The translations under genes and the position numbers were made by a program. A stretch of DNA of 64,000 nucleotides from Tumebacillus flagellatus (lineage in GTDB: Bacteria; Bacillota; Bacilli; Tumebacillales; Tumebacillaceae): the NCBI RefSeq assembly GCF_000714935.1, contig NZ_JMIR01000003.1, positions 182,076 through 246,075 on the forward strand, written 5' to 3'. This document shows positions 37,789-46,057 of the stretch, piece by piece. Numbering within the stretch: the stretch's first letter is position 1; each line of letters opens with the position of its first letter. Below the pieces are notes generated by a model. That model was not told where the DNA came from. It saw only the letters and a list, made by a program, of their open reading frames with translations, and did no database searches.

Positions 37789-38159
37789 TAAGTACAACCT
37801 CCATTGTATTTGGTCAGATTAGCAAATCACTAATAGAGACTACTCCACAATTTTACAAGAGTTTGACAGTTTGTAACAAGCCTATAGGAATCTTTTCTGT
37901 GATATTTCATAAAAGTACCTAATTATCATCTATTATTGTAGACCAAATAACATATCCTTGAAAACCAATCACCCTTTCGGGTATAAAAAGAAAAGCGGGA
38001 GAATCCAATCGACTCTCCCGCAATCTTCCATCTTACGTTATCCCTCCGAAAGTTCCTTATATGTATTTGACAAGGTTACGATGCTCAAATACAGTTTCGA
38101 GGTCAAATAGCTAGGATGCTATCTATATTTATAAACTCATTATTAAAAAATAATCCAAC
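37789..38159. other. Intergenic region between restriction helicase and DUF262 effector
   Basis: No gene is supported. On the minus strand a TTGTAA with a TATTAG 17 nt later, at about 37850-37822, is a plausible promoter for the helicase operon. The terminator at 37985-38021 ends the DUF262 gene. Confidence 0.45.
37985..38021 (-). terminator. Intrinsic terminator downstream of DUF262/DUF1524 gene
   Basis: GCGGGAGA and TCTCCCGC form a perfect 8-bp stem, followed on the minus strand by CTTTTCTTTTT. The DUF262 gene is therefore a separate transcript from the helicase module. Confidence 0.65.
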
Positions 38160-39902
38160 CTACTTTACATGACTGTAATCCAGAGTGAAGATATCAACTG
38201 CCTTTTCTGCCATTTTTTCTTGTCGATCTTCTATCTGCTCAATTCCCCATGTAGCATAATTAGTAAGTTCATGAGTCATCAACATACTAGTATCATTTTG
38301 ATAGACTCGTAGTTTATCTTCAAATCTGCGATTTCCAGCCTTCCCTTGGGGGGAAGGCCCTAATAGAGTCAGATTGCCAAGTCGATTCAGATATACGTCA
38401 TGCTCCTCTTGAGAAAACTTATTTGCCCATTCTCCAACTTCATTTGACTTATCAAAGTCGATTACTTGCGGCAGAATATGTTCTACAGTTACATATTTTC
38501 GCTCAGGCGCTATCCACATTTCATTATGCAAACTATGTTCGTACTCAGCAAGGATGAAATACGTAGAGTAGCTTGAGTAGTTCACTGTGAGCAACTTCAT
38601 ACTCTCTTTGAATTCGGCATCCTTGGCGTGCTTGATAAACACTGCTGCAAGTTGGGTAAGATCATTATCTAAGTTTCGGGCACACTCACCTACTTCTTTT
38701 TCTATATTGGAAGGCTTTTCTTTCATAACGGTAATATATCTCAACAGGAAATTAAGGCACAATCGAGCTATTTTATACAATTTCGTCTCATCATTGTTAA
38801 ATTTCCGAAATGCAGAAAGTAATATTGGATGTAACAAATCAAAGCCTAGAGAACGCATCTCCTCTAAAACTACGATTAATTTTTGATTCGTAAAACAGCC
38901 GTTGTGTGGATTGATTAAAGCACCATAGTATTGAGAAAGATTATGCAAATCCAGAATGAGGCGTTTTGCAAAGGAATAATCCGTCACTCGATCGCGAACT
39001 GATTTAAAAAGTCCCTGATGAGTCGTATGTTCGTACGTTGCAATCCAGTAATGGCGTAAGTATTTTTTCACTACAGAATTGTCAAGGGTACGAATCATAT
39101 CAAGCCACTTATCCTTTAGTTCTTCAAAATCTCTGTGGTGCGCGCAATATTTGAAAAGTTTGTTTTTTATCAGATCAACCGACGAAAGCTCCAGTCCTCG
39201 GTCATTAAGAGTTTCGAATATAAGAAAAGCATCTCCATCCTGTTCTACAACAATCTCCACAACCTCGAAGTCTTTCAAAATAGCATCGTTCAATTGCTTT
39301 ATCTGTTGAATTGCTTCCGCATCGTTCAACCCAGCAATTCGATCATCGATCTTCTTTTGGATAAATTCAAATGCTGTTTTTATCGATTTCGAGGCGTTAA
39401 ATAATTTTCTATTTTCAAAACTCTTTACAATTGCTTCCTTTTCTGTCGCTTCCTTAGCCCAACCTTCTACAATGTACTTATCAAAAAACTCTCTGTTTAC
39501 ATCTCCTAATCGGAACTTAGAGCCAATTGTTTGACCGTCTTCATCTAAAAACTCCAAGTACTCTTTTAGCTTATTTCTCCGATGTTCAACACCCTCCATC
39601 GTACTAAAACGCGGCTGGCTATAGAGGTATCTCAGCACGTATAAAAATATCGCAACAGTTGTCATGCGTTGTTGACCATCGATAACTTCGATCACGTTGT
39701 CCGATTTTTTACGTTCTTCGTTGAATACAAACGTTCCGAAGTAATGGTTAGTCTCAGATGTGATAGTCACGTCTAAATCATTTAACATATCTTCCAGTTC
39801 ATGTTTAGTCCAAGAGTAAGGACGCTGGTAGTCTGGGATTTCATAGGTCACTCGTTCAGCTAAAATTTTTTGCAGGTTTTTCCCATGTGCAGATATTTTC
39901 AT
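38160..39902 (-). CDS. DUF262-DUF1524 protein, SspE/GmrSD-like restriction effector
   Basis: The 580-residue protein combines an N-terminal DUF262 domain, with IPDYQRPYSW (22-31) and VIDGQQRMTT (73-82), and a C-terminal DUF1524 HNH-type nuclease with TVEHILPQ (472-479) and NRLGNLTLL (506-514). In SspE the DUF262 NTPase is stimulated by phosphorothioated host DNA and the DUF1524 part nicks phage DNA; in GmrSD the same pair attacks glucosylated phage DNA. Placement beside a complete dnd operon favours the SspE-like reading. AT-rich like its neighbours. GGAGCCCG precedes the ATG. Confidence 0.85.
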   Translation of the reverse strand: MKISAHGKNLQKILAERVTYEIPDYQRPYSWTKHELEDMLNDLDVTITSETNHYFGTFVFNEERKKSDNVIEVIDGQQRMTTVAIFLYVLRYLYSQPRFSTMEGVEHRRNKLKEYLEFLDEDGQTIGSKFRLGDVNREFFDKYIVEGWAKEATEKEAIVKSFENRKLFNASKSIKTAFEFIQKKIDDRIAGLNDAEAIQQIKQLNDAILKDFEVVEIVVEQDGDAFLIFETLNDRGLELSSVDLIKNKLFKYCAHHRDFEELKDKWLDMIRTLDNSVVKKYLRHYWIATYEHTTHQGLFKSVRDRVTDYSFAKRLILDLHNLSQYYGALINPHNGCFTNQKLIVVLEEMRSLGFDLLHPILLSAFRKFNNDETKLYKIARLCLNFLLRYITVMKEKPSNIEKEVGECARNLDNDLTQLAAVFIKHAKDAEFKESMKLLTVNYSSYSTYFILAEYEHSLHNEMWIAPERKYVTVEHILPQVIDFDKSNEVGEWANKFSQEEHDVYLNRLGNLTLLGPSPQGKAGNRRFEDKLRVYQNDTSMLMTHELTNYATWGIEQIEDRQEKMAEKAVDIFTLDYSHVK

Positions 39903-40026
39903 TTTCGGGCTCCTATTCTCATTAGAAAGTACTTTAAAATTATATCATTTTGGGTTAGAAAAACTAAGCAACCTATCTTGTTTTTTATTAGGTATTTATT
40001 CAATGGTATAGCAAAGTTGGAGAAGT

Positions 40027-40332
40027 CTATACTGACTCTAGATAATATCTCCCCCCAAACCCCCCGCGCTCCTCCAACTTCTTTTTCCTAACCTCCATCA
40101 ACTGCTCCTCACTCGCATCATGCACCTTTGCCAGCGCAAACAGCACTTCCATTACATCAGCCAATTCCTCAACGTTCCGTGCCTCAAGATACTCTTGCAC
40201 TTCCTCTTGCAGCTTGGTGCGGAGTTCTTGCTGGTACTCGTTTTCCTCCAAAGTTCTATACACCGGTTTTTTGCCTGATTTCTCAATAATCGCCGGGATC
40301 AAGTCCCTGACCAATTTGTTATACGTCGCCAT
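40027..40332 (-). CDS. MazG-like nucleotide pyrophosphohydrolase family protein
   Basis: The 101-residue protein starts YNKLVRDLIPAIIEKSGKKP and contains EEVQEYLEARNVEELADVME, the EExxE...ExxD pattern that binds magnesium in the MazG/HisE all-alpha NTP pyrophosphatase fold. Such small proteins hydrolyse non-canonical or excess nucleotides; the substrate is unknown. GAGGTGAC precedes the ATG. It borders the AT-rich defence island, where house-cleaning NTPases are common, but it may simply be a chromosomal gene. Confidence 0.85.
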   Translation of the reverse strand: MATYNKLVRDLIPAIIEKSGKKPVYRTLEENEYQQELRTKLQEEVQEYLEARNVEELADVMEVLFALAKVHDASEEQLMEVRKKKLEERGGFGGRYYLESV

Positions 40333-40528
40333 AAGTCACCTCGAGAAAATTAGTCCATCTTAACTATAACAAATGCCACTCTGCGGAGGTGTAGTTTTTT
40401 CCAGAGACAAGTCCTCATAACACAAATCACAGATTACATTGACACCACAACATAATTCGCATACCATAGAACTACAATCAACTTCGACGCACATAGAAGA
40501 AAAAAACCCTCACCGAGGTGAAACTTAC

Positions 40529-41485
40529 ATGCCAACCACCAACCCCCAAAACACCCCCACCCTCCAAATCGACCACTCCCCCGCCTACGAACTCCTCGTC
40601 AGCTTCTTCGCCTACACCCGCAAGACGCACCACAAATCCATGGACGCGGGCACTCCGTGGATTCGCGAAACCCGCAAGACGCTCCCCCCTGCCTTCGCCG
40701 CCCGACTCGACGATCTCGGATCGTCCATCTCCACGCTCTTCCACGGCTTTGACTTCCTGATCCACCAATGCCCGCCGGAGCACCGAACCACCGCCGCCGC
40801 CTTCCTCACCTGGGCCGCGTCCCTCCCAGTCGGCGATCTCTTCCAACTCCTCGCCCCCTACGTCGACGTCCCGGCGGACATCGTCTCGCTGCGGGACCAA
40901 TGCGTAGACCTCCTGCACCACTGGAACGCCGAATACTTCCAAACTCTCGATCCCTCCATCCTCCAAGCCCTAGCCGCCGACGCCGAGCAAAAAAACACCC
41001 TACTCGGCACCCTCCCCGACATGGACGTGATCGAACTCGCCACCAACGGGGTCCGCTACGAAGTCACGCCGGAGCTGCGCACCATCTTGCTCGTCCCGCA
41101 ATACCACCTGCGCCCGATCTCCACGATGACGAAGTACAACACCTCCATGTCGATCTACTACAGCATCGACCTGCCCGCTCCGGCGGACGGCGGCCCGGCA
41201 CCTGCCCTCTTGCGCCTGACCAAAAGCCTCGGCGAAGAAAGCCGCCTCCGCCTCCTGCGCTTCATCGGCAGCGGCCCCGACAGCACGCGCTCCTTCACCG
41301 AAGTCGTCCAATCCGCCGGACTCTCCATGTCCACCGTCCATCACCACCTCATGGCGTTGCGCGGAGCCGGGCTGATCACGGCACACGGCGAAGGCAACGT
41401 CACGTACTACACGCTTCGCCGGGACACCGTCTCCCGTCTATCCCACGACCTGCTGTCCTACTTCCTCCCGGACAGCGCCGAATAG
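40529..41485 (+). CDS. ArsR-type winged-helix transcriptional regulator
   Basis: The ATG at 40529 has GAGGTGAAAC upstream and gives 318 residues. A long N-terminal region of unknown fold (PAYELLVSFFAYTRKTHHKS, FDFLIHQCPPEHR) precedes a C-terminal ArsR/HTH_20 domain at about 225-305 (LTKSLGEESRLRLLRFI, SMSTVHHHLMALRGAGLI). This layout (DUF5937-like plus ArsR) is typical of regulators placed before MFS exporters in Bacillales and Actinobacteria. The MFS gene starts 12 nt after its stop, so the two are cotranscribed and the regulator probably controls its own operon. Confidence 0.85.
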   Translation: MPTTNPQNTPTLQIDHSPAYELLVSFFAYTRKTHHKSMDAGTPWIRETRKTLPPAFAARLDDLGSSISTLFHGFDFLIHQCPPEHRTTAAAFLTWAASLPVGDLFQLLAPYVDVPADIVSLRDQCVDLLHHWNAEYFQTLDPSILQALAADAEQKNTLLGTLPDMDVIELATNGVRYEVTPELRTILLVPQYHLRPISTMTKYNTSMSIYYSIDLPAPADGGPAPALLRLTKSLGEESRLRLLRFIGSGPDSTRSFTEVVQSAGLSMSTVHHHLMALRGAGLITAHGEGNVTYYTLRRDTVSRLSHDLLSYFLPDSAE

Positions 41486-41497
41486 GAGGCCCCTCTC

Positions 41498-42751
41498 ATG
41501 CGGGAAAAAGGGTATTGGTTCCTCGTCAGCGGCTTTACCGTCAGCGCACTGGGCGACGCCCTCGGCGTCCTCGCCCTGGAATGGCTCGTCTACCAACTCA
41601 CCGGCTCCCTGCTCGCCATGGGCACGCTCGTCATGACCACGCAAATCGCCGAATTCGTCGTCCGCCTCGCCGGAGCGACCCTGCTCGACCGCATCGACCG
41701 CGTCCGGCTCATGGCATGGCTCGATGCCTGCCGGTTCGCCGCCTACGGCGGGATCGCCGTGCTCGCGTGGACGGACACCCTGCACATGTGGCATCTCTAC
41801 GTCAGCGCCGCCCTCGTCGGCACCTGCACCGCCCTGTTCAATCCGGCGGGGATGGCACTCCTCCCCTCGCTCGTTTCTGAACGAGACCTCGTGCGCTGTC
41901 AATCCCTCCTCGACACGTCCATGACGGTCGCCATGCTCACCGGCCCCGTCCTCGGCGGTCTGCTCATCCATTTCGCGGGCCCCGTCGTCGGCATTGCGCT
42001 CAACGCCGCCTCCTTCCTGCTCTCGGCGCTGATGCTCGTCCAGATCCGCCGCCTCGTCGGTCGACAAACCCCGGTGCAAGCCGCCAAGCCCTCCACCGGG
42101 TACTGGAACGAGATGCGGGAAGGGATCGTTTTTTTCAAAAAAGTACCTGCCCTGTTCGTCATCATGCTCTTCGCCGCCATCGGGAACATGACCGGGGTCG
42201 CCGTATCCGCGATGTGGGTGCCCTACGTGCAAACGTGGCTCCACAGCGACGCCCTCATGCTCGGCACGTTCATGACGCTGTGCGGCATCGGGGCGGTCAG
42301 CGGCGGTCTGCTCCTCGCGTGGATGGGCGACGTCTCCAAACGCCGCCTCTGGATGCTCGGCAGCATCTTGGTCAAGGGCCTGTGCTTCGTGCTCCTCGGC
42401 ACCGTCACGCACGTCTGGATGGCAGTTCCGCTGTTCGTGCTGCTCGGGTTGAGCGGGCCGTTCTTCGGGGCGATTTCGTCGGCGCTGTACGGGCGCTTGG
42501 TGCCCGCCCCCTTGCGCGGGCGCGTGATGTCGATCCGCCTGCTGATCGGCGGGTCGCTGCAACCGGTCGGCAGCGGACTGGGCGGCGTGGTGGCGACGAT
42601 GTTCGGCATCCAAGCTCTCTTCCTCTCCGCGGGCGTGCTCGCGTTCGGCTGTGCCGCGCTCGGCGTGCTGTTGCCGATGCTCAAGGGCATCGACGGAAAT
42701 CTGTCTGAGAAAGCGCAAGAAATCTCCAAAGAATTAGCGCAGACGGCGTGA
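41498..42751 (+). CDS. MFS transporter (MFS_3/EntS-like exporter)
   Basis: The 417-residue protein has about 12 membrane helices and begins YWFLVSGFTVSALGDALGV, the pattern of MFS_3 exporters. The A-motif-like loop DRIDRVRLM follows helix 2. AGGAGGCCCCTCTC precedes the ATG. Substrates of such single-operon exporters are often antibiotics or siderophores; nothing here identifies it. Regulated with and probably by the ArsR-type gene upstream. Confidence 0.9.
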   Translation: MREKGYWFLVSGFTVSALGDALGVLALEWLVYQLTGSLLAMGTLVMTTQIAEFVVRLAGATLLDRIDRVRLMAWLDACRFAAYGGIAVLAWTDTLHMWHLYVSAALVGTCTALFNPAGMALLPSLVSERDLVRCQSLLDTSMTVAMLTGPVLGGLLIHFAGPVVGIALNAASFLLSALMLVQIRRLVGRQTPVQAAKPSTGYWNEMREGIVFFKKVPALFVIMLFAAIGNMTGVAVSAMWVPYVQTWLHSDALMLGTFMTLCGIGAVSGGLLLAWMGDVSKRRLWMLGSILVKGLCFVLLGTVTHVWMAVPLFVLLGLSGPFFGAISSALYGRLVPAPLRGRVMSIRLLIGGSLQPVGSGLGGVVATMFGIQALFLSAGVLAFGCAALGVLLPMLKGIDGNLSEKAQEISKELAQTA

Positions 42752-42788
42752 AAACGTTTTTTATAAGTGTATATGAATTATCTATCTT

Positions 42789-42957
42789 TTGAATCATTCT
42801 AAAACCTTATGTTATACTTATGTCAACGTCTCATTTCCCCAAGTGAGAGCGTTCCCAACCCCCTTTAGACCCGGCGTTCTCCCCATTCGCCGGGTCGCTT
42901 GCTGTCCCCAAACGCACAAAAAAGAGAACGGGCAACATAGCCCGTTCTCTTTTTGTA
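42789..42957 (+). ncRNA. Candidate small structured RNA with own promoter and terminator
   Basis: TTGAAT (42789-42794) and TATACT (42813-42818), 18 nt apart, form a plausible promoter in a region without a gene. Downstream come a hairpin (AACGTCTCA with TGAGAGCGTT, one bulge), a second stem (ACCCGGCG with CGCCGGGT) and the terminator at 42918-42954. The transcript would be about 130 nt and has no good start with a ribosome binding site. The terminator itself belongs to a duplicated cassette, so its use here may be accidental. Confidence 0.28.
42918..42954. terminator. Terminator retained from a lost DUF2922 gene
   Basis: AAAGAGAACGGGC and GCCCGTTCTCTTT form a strong stem with A- and T-runs on both sides. 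Very similar terminators follow the two intact DUF2922 genes. Confidence 0.7.
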
Positions 42958-42979
42958 TTTTGCCGCTTGGCGGCAGGTA

Positions 42980-43082
42980 TTACATCTCGATCGGCACTAC
43001 GTTCGACACGACGATGCGCGTTTATACCTGTACTGTGCAGGGTGGAGGGTACAGGGACAGGAGATTCGTTTTTTCAAAAAAA
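42980..43082 (-). pseudogene. Deletion remnant of a DUF1659-DUF2922 cassette
   Basis: On the minus strand 42980-43020 encodes RIVVSNVVPIEM and a stop, matching the last residues of the intact DUF2922 proteins (RIVESNVVPVEL). Immediately next to it, 43021-43082 matches the leader that precedes the intact DUF1659 genes (a CCTGT-rich segment ending CTGCAC). Everything between has been lost, so this is a third cassette copy collapsed by internal deletion. Confidence 0.65.
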
Positions 43083-43348
43083 CCGAGCGCGGGGCCGTGG
43101 CTTAGATGTCTGCATTGATTCCAAGCTTCCTGAGACGCACTAGGTACAAAATCACGTCATTCCAGAAGCTCAGAAACCGCATTCTTTCCTATATGCAAAA
43201 TTTCCAGCCAACGACCAAATGTCGCATATAACCTTTTTGAACAATATATATCAAACTAGAAATTTGTTCATTTTTATAGAAGGATATATGAATTCAAAAT
43301 AGAATATTACATGCAGATCAAAATTACTTATTTGGAGGCAACTAGAAA

Positions 43349-43957
43349 ATGTCGAAAACCCATTATGTACGCGCCGCTTTTCTCACTGCTTTTGCAGTAA
43401 CTGCCAGCCTTAGCTTCATGTCGCCTGCTTTCGCTACAACACCAACCGATGGTAGTAAAGTAGTAATAGATCCGGGGTCCGGGGCAGCCTACTACCCTGG
43501 CACTTCTATTACAGCCAAACCGGGTGATATTCTGGTTACCAATAGCACTTCATCCTCTGGGCTTACTGGTCATGCTGGTATTGTCGTTGACTATAGTGGG
43601 AATGTTGTGTCCATTGCAGGTTCCGGTTACCACCCGACAAAGTACTCCGTCTCCACGTGGTTCTCGTCTTACCCGCATGAGAAGATCGTTCGTCATAGCA
43701 ACACATCCACTGCCCAATCAGCAGCTAACTGGGCTTCCAGTTTCGTCATCAACTACAGTTACTTGGACTACTCACTTTCCGATCTTGCCTCTCCTTACAA
43801 ATCAACATATTGTTCAAAAATCGTTTGGGACGCTTATTACTACGGAGCTAACTATACGCTTCCTTACTACTACGACACTTTCTTTGGGTACAATGCTTGC
43901 GCTCCGTATGACCTTGTTGGGGCTCCAAATACCTCTACTCTCTATGCGAATTTCTAA
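43349..43957 (+). CDS. Secreted YiiX/NlpC-P60-like permuted papain-fold protein
   Basis: The 202-residue protein has a signal peptide (about 1-29, ending PAFATT). The mature part shows PGDILVT, HAGIVVDYSGNVVSIAG (His) and YCSKIVWDAYYYGA (Cys), in the His-before-Cys order of circularly permuted NlpC/P60 (YiiX-like) hydrolases. These act on cell wall or lipid amide bonds; the substrate is unknown. TTGGAGG precedes the ATG. AT-rich relative to neighbours. A terminator-like hairpin follows. Confidence 0.75.
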   Translation: MSKTHYVRAAFLTAFAVTASLSFMSPAFATTPTDGSKVVIDPGSGAAYYPGTSITAKPGDILVTNSTSSSGLTGHAGIVVDYSGNVVSIAGSGYHPTKYSVSTWFSSYPHEKIVRHSNTSTAQSAANWASSFVINYSYLDYSLSDLASPYKSTYCSKIVWDAYYYGANYTLPYYYDTFFGYNACAPYDLVGAPNTSTLYANF

Positions 43958-43970
43958 AAAAAGAGAGGTT

Positions 43971-44011
43971 TACCGCAATATGATATACTCATGTTGCGGT
44001 ATATTTTATTT
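43971..44011 (+). terminator. Weak intrinsic terminator
   Basis: TACCGCAA and TTGCGGTA form an 8-bp stem with a 15-nt loop, followed by TATTTTATTT, between the papain-like gene and the next gene. Confidence 0.5.
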
Positions 44012-44026
44012 AAGGGAGGCAATTCC

Positions 44027-44488
44027 ATGCCGTATGATTTGATTGCGTTTGGGGTTATGGTACTTCTTATTACCCTCCTAGTTGCCATGATTACAAGAAG
44101 TTTCAGAAAAAGAAAACCACTAAGTTTGAATAAATCCATCTCATGGCTTGCGTTACTGTTGCTTATCGTTGCAATTCCCTATTGCGGTCATACACAAACA
44201 AATAGGGAAATCCAAATGAAACACCTTCTCAATACCATCAATCAACAGTCCATACTATCTCCTGAAAGTGACAAAAGTGCAATTCATGAAATCTCAGTCA
44301 TGACGAAACCCATTCGATACAGTCTTTTAAGAGAAGAGCTTCGATCCAATACATCCATTGGGGATAAGTTTTACGATGAATACCTTACCATCAACGGCCA
44401 GCAATACATTGTTACAATTGCATGCTACACGTTTCCACTTAGGTGGTCTGTATTTGAAACTTACTCTTTGAATGAAGTCAAAAAGTGA
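44027..44488 (+). CDS. Uncharacterised membrane protein
   Basis: The ATG at 44027 has AAGGGAGG 6 nt upstream. The 153-residue product has two predicted membrane helices (about 5-22 and 36-53) separated by a basic RSFRKRKP loop, then an extracellular-type domain (TNREIQMKHLLNTINQQS, INGQQYIVTIACYTF). I do not recognise the family. It follows the secreted papain-like gene by 70 nt across a weak terminator, so it may be partly cotranscribed. Confidence 0.6.
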   Translation: MPYDLIAFGVMVLLITLLVAMITRSFRKRKPLSLNKSISWLALLLLIVAIPYCGHTQTNREIQMKHLLNTINQQSILSPESDKSAIHEISVMTKPIRYSLLREELRSNTSIGDKFYDEYLTINGQQYIVTIACYTFPLRWSVFETYSLNEVKK

Positions 44489-44515
44489 TCTGCATCAAAT
44501 CAACAGGGCATGAGA

Positions 44516-44550
44516 AAAAGAGGACGAGGCAACATGCCCCGTCCCTTTTT
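44516..44550. terminator. Terminator of DUF2922 gene, copy 1
   Basis: GGACGAGGC and GCCCCGTCC arms with one mismatch are flanked by A- and T-runs. It also ends the plus-strand gene before it. Confidence 0.65.
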
Positions 44551-44572
44551 GTATTTTGCCGCTTGGCAGGTA

Positions 44573-44788
44573 TTAGAGCTCGACCGGCACCACGTTCGAC
44601 TCGACGATGCGGGCGGAGAGTTTTTCGACGGCGATGCCTTGCGGGAAGTTGAAGATCGGTTTTTGCAGGACGAGGTTCATGACGGCGTTGATTTCGGCGG
44701 CGGTGAGGTTCGGTTTCGGTTCCGGGATGACGAGTTTCGCTTTTTTCTTGGTGTCGGTGGTGAAGTACAGTTCGAGATCGCGTTTCAT
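44573..44788 (-). CDS. DUF2922 family protein, copy 1
   Basis: The 71-residue protein (KRDLELYFTTDTKKKAKLVI, FNFPQGIAVEKLSARIVESN) fits the DUF2922 family of small Bacillales proteins of unknown function, normally encoded just after a DUF1659 gene. Two proteins identical at nearly all positions occur in this window, the other at 45561-45776. Differences are A/K, N/D, P/S-type changes. GGAGG precedes the ATG. Confidence 0.85.
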   Translation of the reverse strand: MKRDLELYFTTDTKKKAKLVIPEPKPNLTAAEINAVMNLVLQKPIFNFPQGIAVEKLSARIVESNVVPVEL

Positions 44789-44843
44789 GGGTAGGGCCTC
44801 CTTGGTGGTTTTTTTTTTGGTGGTGAAGCTGTTTGGTGATCGG

Positions 44844-45065
44844 TTAGGCGCGGGTGAGGTCTTCGCGGTTTTGCAGTTGGATGTGGTGGAGCTGGTAGGA
44901 ACTCAGGCTCGCGAGCGCCTCGCCGACGGCGTACACGTCGTCTTGGGTCGCGGTCGGTGCGATGCGGGTGTAGCTTTTGTCTTTGTACTGCGGCGCGCCT
45001 TTCTCGTCGAAGCCGGTTTGCAGGTGGAGCATCATGCTGGAGAAGCCTTCAGTGGTGTTGATCAT
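44844..45065 (-). CDS. DUF1659 family protein, copy 1
   Basis: The 73-residue product (MLHLQTGFDEKGAPQYKDKS, DDVYAVGEALASLSSYQLHH) fits DUF1659, a small Bacillales family of unknown function that pairs with DUF2922. The two genes are 55 nt apart and share a terminator. It differs from the copy at 45836 in only a few residues. Confidence 0.85.
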   Translation of the reverse strand: MINTTEGFSSMMLHLQTGFDEKGAPQYKDKSYTRIAPTATQDDVYAVGEALASLSSYQLHHIQLQNREDLTRA

Positions 45066-45236
45066 CTGGAATCCCTCCTGGGGTTGTTTTGTCTTACACC
45101 TATACCGTGCAGGGAAGAGGGTAAATCAGGGACAGGAGGTTCGGTTTTTTGGAAAAAAGAACAGGGTTTAGATTGGTAGCCAATTGACATCCCAACATTT
45201 GGGTCTTATATAATACGTACAAAGGGGTGTTCTTCT

Positions 45237-45494
45237 ATGAAAGGTCTCGGTAAGCTTCTACTTGCAACTACCCTCGGGTTCATTGCGATATTTTGTTATT
45301 TCTATATTTCGATCACAAGCAACCAACAAGCAGTTTTGCATCCGGAAGTTGCGGGTCGTGACTATTGGCTGAATCTGTTACAAACAAGCGCAGTCCCCTA
45401 TGTATTTGCAATTTGTGTAGTGGGAGTGTTGGCGTGTGCTATTTCGGAAATTCTCCAACGTGTACAGGCGAAAAAGGTAACGAAATCAGAATAG
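45237..45494 (+). CDS. Small two-pass membrane protein of unknown function
   Basis: The 85-residue protein has membrane helices at about 8-26 and 50-72 with a short external loop (SNQQAVLHPEVAGRDYW) and a basic cytoplasmic tail (LQRVQAKKVTKSE). AAAGGGGTG precedes the ATG. It lies between the two DUF1659-DUF2922 cassettes on the opposite strand. Family not recognised. Confidence 0.6.
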   Translation: MKGLGKLLLATTLGFIAIFCYFYISITSNQQAVLHPEVAGRDYWLNLLQTSAVPYVFAICVVGVLACAISEILQRVQAKKVTKSE

Positions 45495-45502
45495 CAAACA
45501 TG

Positions 45503-45538
45503 AAAAAAGGACGAGGCATCGCTGCCCCGTCCCTTTTT
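45503..45538. terminator. Terminator of DUF2922 gene, copy 2
   Basis: AAGGACGAGGC and GCCCCGTCCCTT arms, with A- and T-runs either side, match copy 1. Confidence 0.65.
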
Positions 45539-45560
45539 GTATTTTGCCGCTTGGCAGGTA

Positions 45561-45776
45561 TTAGAGCTCGACCGACACCACATTCGACTCGACGATGCGG
45601 GCAGAGAGTTTTTCGACGGCGATGCCTTGCGGGAAGTTGAAGATCGGTTTTTGCAGCACGAGGTCCATGACTTTGTTGATTTCGGCAGCGGTGAGGTTCG
45701 GTTTCGGTTCCGGGATGACGAGTTTCGCTTTTTTCTTGGTGTCAGTGGTGAAGTACAGTTCGAGATCGCGTTTCAT
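45561..45776 (-). CDS. DUF2922 family protein, copy 2
   Basis: 71 residues, differing from copy 1 at only a few positions (for example NKVMDLVLQ against NAVMNLVLQ). Near-identity at the DNA level points to recent duplication or gene conversion. Confidence 0.85.
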   Translation of the reverse strand: MKRDLELYFTTDTKKKAKLVIPEPKPNLTAAEINKVMDLVLQKPIFNFPQGIAVEKLSARIVESNVVSVEL

Positions 45777-45835
45777 GGGTGGGGCCTCCTTGGTGGGGTG
45801 TTTTTTTTTGGGTGGTGAAGCTGTTTGGTGATCGG

Positions 45836-46057
45836 TTAGGCGCGGGTGAGGTCTTCGCGGTTCAGGAGTTGGATGTGGTGGAGCTGGTAGGAGCTCAGGC
45901 TTGCGAGCGCCTCGCCGACGGCGTACACGTCGTCTTGGGTCGCGGTCGGAGTGACACGGGTGTAGCTTTTGTCTTTGTACTGCGGCGCGCCTTTCTCGTC
46001 GAAGCCGGTTTGCAGGTGGAGCATCATGCTGGAGAAGCCTTCGGTCGTGTTGATCAT
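45836..46057 (-). CDS. DUF1659 family protein, copy 2
   Basis: The start is the ATG at 46057, matching copy 1 and preceded by GGAGGGAAACG; an in-frame ATG at 46117 would add 20 unrelated residues. The 73-residue product differs from copy 1 at about three positions (for example TRVTPTAT, IQLLNRE). Confidence 0.85.
   Translation of the reverse strand: MINTTEGFSSMMLHLQTGFDEKGAPQYKDKSYTRVTPTATQDDVYAVGEALASLSSYQLHHIQLLNREDLTRA

Larger units (their letters stand above)
44516..45160. repeat. Duplicated DUF1659-DUF2922 cassette, copy 1
   Basis: This roughly 640-bp unit contains terminator, DUF2922 gene, DUF1659 gene and leader. It is near-identical to 45503-46137 over most of its length. Confidence 0.85.

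Noticed and set aside
23903..40332. Search for integrase, transposase or flanking att repeats around the defence island
   Set aside because: None could be recognised; the island is inferred only from composition and gene content.
40439..40528. Upstream ATG extension of the ArsR-type regulator
   Set aside because: The ATG at 40529 has a clear GAGGTG ribosome binding site; the extension is low-complexity and lacks one.
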